Origin: Antedon mediterranea
Taxonomy: Eukaryota; Echinodermata; Crinoidea; Comatulida; Antedonidae
Assembly (NCBI RefSeq): GCF_964355755.1
Contig: NC_092675.1
Span: 17,437,312 to 17,497,311, forward strand
DNA: 60,000 nucleotides
Reading direction: 5' to 3'
Each line of letters opens with the position of its first letter. Positions within the stretch are counted from its first letter, which is position 1. The notes below the pieces were generated by a model. The model was not told where the DNA came from and made no database searches. It saw nothing but the letters and a program-made list of their open reading frames with translations. Positions 57,171 to 60,000 of this stretch are shown one piece after another. The translations under genes and the position numbers were made by a program.

Positions 57171-58786
57171 GGTCTTCGAAAATATTCAGCTACAAACAAC
57201 ACTTAGAACAAGGACAGACTCAACGACTACACACACTTCAAGATGAGTTACTTACTTGCCTCAAATCTGAAGAAATCCACAATGACAAAGGTGTATTAAA
57301 TGAACACAAGATTCAAGATCCTGGTGTTACAGTAATGCCGACAAAATTTGACAAGAAACAGTTGTTAACTGAAGATGTGCAATTATTGTACAATAACGAT
57401 ATTGCTATGAAGAAAATGAATGCAGTTGGTGAAGATGATTGGGTGTTTGTTGAAGATGCCATTGGAAATAGTCATGGGAGCACAGATAGTGAAAATATTG
57501 CTATTAAAACTGAAGATTCCTTTGAAAAGAGCAATAAGAGTACAGAAAATGAAAAGATGACTATTGGAGAGGACTGGAAGGATATGGAAGATACCATTGA
57601 AAGTAGTAAACAAATGGAAGAAAATGAAAAGATGACTATTGGTGGAGGAGACTGGATGGATATAGAAGATGCCATTGAAAGTAGTAAACAAATGGAAGAA
57701 GATGAAAAGATGACTATTGGTGGTGGAGATTCGATGGATATGGAAGATACCATTGAAAGTAGTAAACAAATGAAAGAAAATGAAAAGATGACTATCGGCG
57801 GTGGCGATTGGATGGATATGGAAGATGCCATTGAAAGTAGTAAACAAATGGAAAAAAATGAAAAGATCACTATTGGTGGAGGAGACTGGATGGATATAGA
57901 AGATGCCATTGAAAGTAGTAAACAAATGGAAGAAGATGAAAAGATGACTATTGGTGGAGGAGACTGGATGGATATAGAAGATGCCATTGAAAGTAGTAAA
58001 CAAATGGAAGAAGATGAAAAGATGACTATTGGTGGAGGAGACGGTATGGATATGGAAGATGTCATTGAAAGTAGTAAACAAATGGAAGAAAATGAAAAGA
58101 TGACTATTGGTGGTGGAGATTGGATGGATATGGAAGATGCCATTGAAAGTAGTAAACAAATGGAAGAAAATGAAAAGATGACTATTGGTGGTGGAGATTG
58201 GATGGATATGGAAGATGCCACTGAAAGTAGTGATGAAAGTACAGATAGTGAGAAAATTACTGTCAGTAATAGAAACTTGATGGATAATGAAAATGTTATT
58301 AATGGAAGTATGGAACATGAAAAGATGGCTAGTGGTGGTGAAGAAACCTCTATTGATAAAATATCAAAATATGATAGACGACTAAGTGAACTGGAAGCTC
58401 ATTACAAAGAAATACAAGAGTTATTTAAACAAAAGATGCTGCAACCAGATCATAATGTACAAGAACTCTATCAGAAAATTAAATCACTAGAATCCCAGCT
58501 TAAAATAGCATCTGAAGGTCTAGAATCTAGATATCAAGTAAAACCAGATAACAATGTAGATGACAGCTCTAGTGGAATTCCTACATCATCATTTGATGAA
58601 ACAAATTGGATGAGTATGCTTTCCTTTGATAGTTTTAAAAAGAAATTTGATGGTACTGTTGGTAAACTAGACCCCAGTGCCATCTGGTTCTACTATGATA
58701 AAACGAAAGAAGTAATTGGTGTTGCAAATAAGGCTACTTTGGATACTATTGGCAAAGTTTATGATTATACAAAATCTGTTAGTTAG
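57171..58786 (+). pseudogene. Truncated duplicate of CCPG1-like exon 5 (open, 537 codons)
   Basis: The acceptor CGATTTTCAG (ending 57170) and the frame are intact. The copy encodes the same residues as the parent up to YDYTKS and then reads V-S-stop (TAG 58784-58786) across the deletion scar, with AATAAA at 58788-58793 directly after. It lacks the amphipathic helices, the C-terminal domain and any exon for the cytosolic tail or membrane span. On its own it is a pseudogene. Spliced from exon 4 (donor 51559) it could serve as an alternative terminal exon giving an 883-residue isoform (inference). Confidence 0.75.
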
Positions 58787-59109
58787 AAATAAAGTTTTTC
58801 AATTTCTTTATTTATCCTGTGTGGGGAAATTTCATCAAGGACTGAAAAATACATTTTCAAAAATACACAAATCATATTTAAACGCAACGTCTTAAATCTA
58901 CAGAATTCTTAATACTATATGACCCATGAGCAAATATATTTGCAACCTTTATTTAACAGTCTAATACTGTGGTTGCAACAAAACAATTTTGAACTCATGA
59001 AATAGGGTATGTTCCGGTGTTTTTAATATATATTTACATTTAGCTAAAATCTGTTTGTCACAGAAAGATGAAATATTTTGGTAATTTTTGCACATACATT
59101 TACAATTTT

Positions 59110-59450
59110 CACCAGCCAAGATCGATCTTTAAAGATGTATTGTCCCCCCAGAAAAAATAATTCTTAACTTTTTTTTTTTTTGAATATGTCATTTTAATGT
59201 CACAAAATTTAATAGTTATCCACTTTGTCAAAAAATTGGTTCGAAAAAAAATGTGTTTACATAAAAAACTGTAATTTAAAGCAAAAAATAAAAGTCAAAT
59301 TGGCTGCCAGCCAATGGGTTTTTGGTTGAATTTAACCATTATTTTGTCATTTTATAAGTGAAAACATAAATTTTTCCGTTTTTTTTCTATGAAAGTGATA
59401 ACTTGATTAAAACTACAAAATAATTTATTGAAAGTCTGATTTTATTAATC
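59110..59450. repeat. Dispersed repeat related to 9155-9545
   Basis: Shares TGTCATTTTAATGTCACA, AATAGTTATCCAC, GTAATTTAAAGCAA and AAAGTCTGATTTTATTAATC with the copies at 9.2 kb and 34.8 kb. Confidence 0.65.
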
Positions 59451-59780
59451 CGCCAAGGAGGTTATGTTTTTACCCCTGTATGTTTGTGTGCGTGTGCGTG
59501 TGTGTGTGTGTGTGAACAGCCTGGAGGCCACAGTTTTTATCCGATTCTCACCCCAAATTTGGCCACAATGATCTATGCCCCAGAATCTCAGACGAGTTCG
59601 AATTTGAGGGGAAAGGGTTAAGGTCAAAGTCACAACTAACAAAAAACTATTTTACTGCCTAGAGACCACAGTTTTTATCTGATTCTCACCAAACTTAGCC
59701 ACAATGATCAATGACTCATCATATAATTGTGGTTACATTTTGAAGGGTCAGGGTCAAAGATCAAGGTCAAAAAAAAAATA
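59451..59780. repeat. Dispersed repeat with AAGGAGGTTATG start and (TG)n tract
   Basis: CGCCAAGGAGGTTATGTTTT, then a (TG)n microsatellite at 59489-59513, then two tandem, diverged units of CCACAGTTTTTATC(C/T)GATTC, CACAATGATC, GGTCAAAG(A/T). CCAAGGAGGTTATG is a word I associate with transposon ends in many animal genomes (recollection, not checked). Confidence 0.5.
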
Positions 59781-59797
59781 TAATAATAATAAAAAAC

Positions 59798-59880
59798 CCT
59801 CAGCGGGACTTGAACCAGCGATCTCAACTGTGAGAGGCTGGATACATAACCATTACACTAAACGCTCATCCACAACTTTG
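59798..59880 (-). tRNA. Degenerate tRNA-like sequence (probable SINE head)
   Basis: The minus strand reads TTTAGTGTAATGGTTATG (A-box-like) and CGCTGGTTCAAGTCCCGCTG (B-box-like T arm), then a T-run on the minus strand. Acceptor and anticodon stems pair poorly (TGAGCG/CGCTGA with a mismatch), and no clear anticodon loop can be fixed. More likely a tRNA-derived SINE fragment or tRNA pseudogene than a working tRNA. Confidence 0.4.
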
Positions 59881-60000
59881 TAGTGTGGCAGTTAGCCTAT
59901 TTACACGTAGAACTAATAAAAAATATAAATCCAAAGGCAAATTACTGAAAAAATGACAATGCTGTGGGTATCAGTGGCTGGATCTCAATGGAGATACAAA

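Larger units (their letters stand above)
56797..59090 (+). repeat. Tandem segmental duplication of the CCPG1-like 3' region with internal deletion
   Basis: 56797-58778 repeats 51583-53565 (intron 4 end, SINE, first half of exon 5). 58782-59090 repeats 56487-56795. The model is a tandem duplication of 51583-56795 followed by loss of 2.9 kb (equivalent to 53566-56486) in the second copy. I noticed only two differences: an A-run one shorter near 57076 and one A-to-C near 58850. The duplication is therefore very recent, or an assembly artefact. Confidence 0.93.

Overview
This is an AT-rich, intron-rich and repeat-rich animal nuclear sequence, not a prokaryotic or viral one. Two protein-coding genes can be reconstructed exon by exon, and both belong to autophagy. 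On the minus strand, 18 coding exons from 33438 down to 1659 encode a complete 880-residue class III phosphatidylinositol 3-kinase (VPS34/PIK3C3). On the plus strand, five coding exons from 48683 to 55022 encode a 1366-residue protein of the CCPG1/PBXIP1 family. It has the cytosolic LIR and FIR-like motifs of the ER-phagy receptor CCPG1, one membrane segment and a very long, repeat-bearing lumenal part. The two genes are divergent (head to head), with about 15 kb between their start codons.

The host is most likely a marine deuterostome, probably an echinoderm. This is inference. It rests on the CCPG1-type gene, the close similarity of VPS34 to the vertebrate protein, the constant recurrence of the TAGGCCTA-type palindrome, and several foldback elements whose inverted ends are arrays of 15-17 bp repeats, the architecture of sea urchin TU elements. 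No species can be named.

Layout. 0-1.6 kb: LINE and CRE-bearing repeats and a 22-bp minisatellite. 1.66-33.44 kb: VPS34. Its introns carry a decayed CR1-like LINE split by a 2-kb inverted-repeat element (2.8-6.5 kb), a tRNA-like gene between direct repeats (11.5 kb), a 0.8-kb minisatellite of 20-bp units (12.3-13.1 kb), a tRNA-derived SINE (13.7 kb), a 956-bp TIR transposon with a 9-bp target duplication (22.9 kb), a TIR element with 17-bp satellite ends (26.7 kb), a hAT-like element (29.5 kb) and a cluster of satellite-ended elements (30.9-33.2 kb). 35.06-41.85 kb: a nest of transposons inside one 6.8-kb element. 42.2 kb: a candidate ER-stress promoter (ERSE-II plus two CRE-like sites). 42.76-44.56 kb: another satellite-ended element. 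45.3-46.2 kb: a LINE 3' part on the minus strand. 48.7-55.0 kb: the CCPG1-like gene. 56.8-59.1 kb: a nearly identical, internally deleted tandem copy of the 3' half of that gene. 59.1-60 kb: dispersed repeats and a tRNA-like fragment.

Functionally, VPS34 makes the PI3P that starts autophagosome formation, and CCPG1 tethers ER to ATG8 and FIP200 during ER-phagy. Their proximity may be chance or conserved linkage. The strongest leads are the expanded lumenal repeat of the CCPG1-like protein, its recent partial duplication with a stop and polyadenylation signal created at the scar, and the family of transposons that share bodies but differ in the satellite forming their ends.
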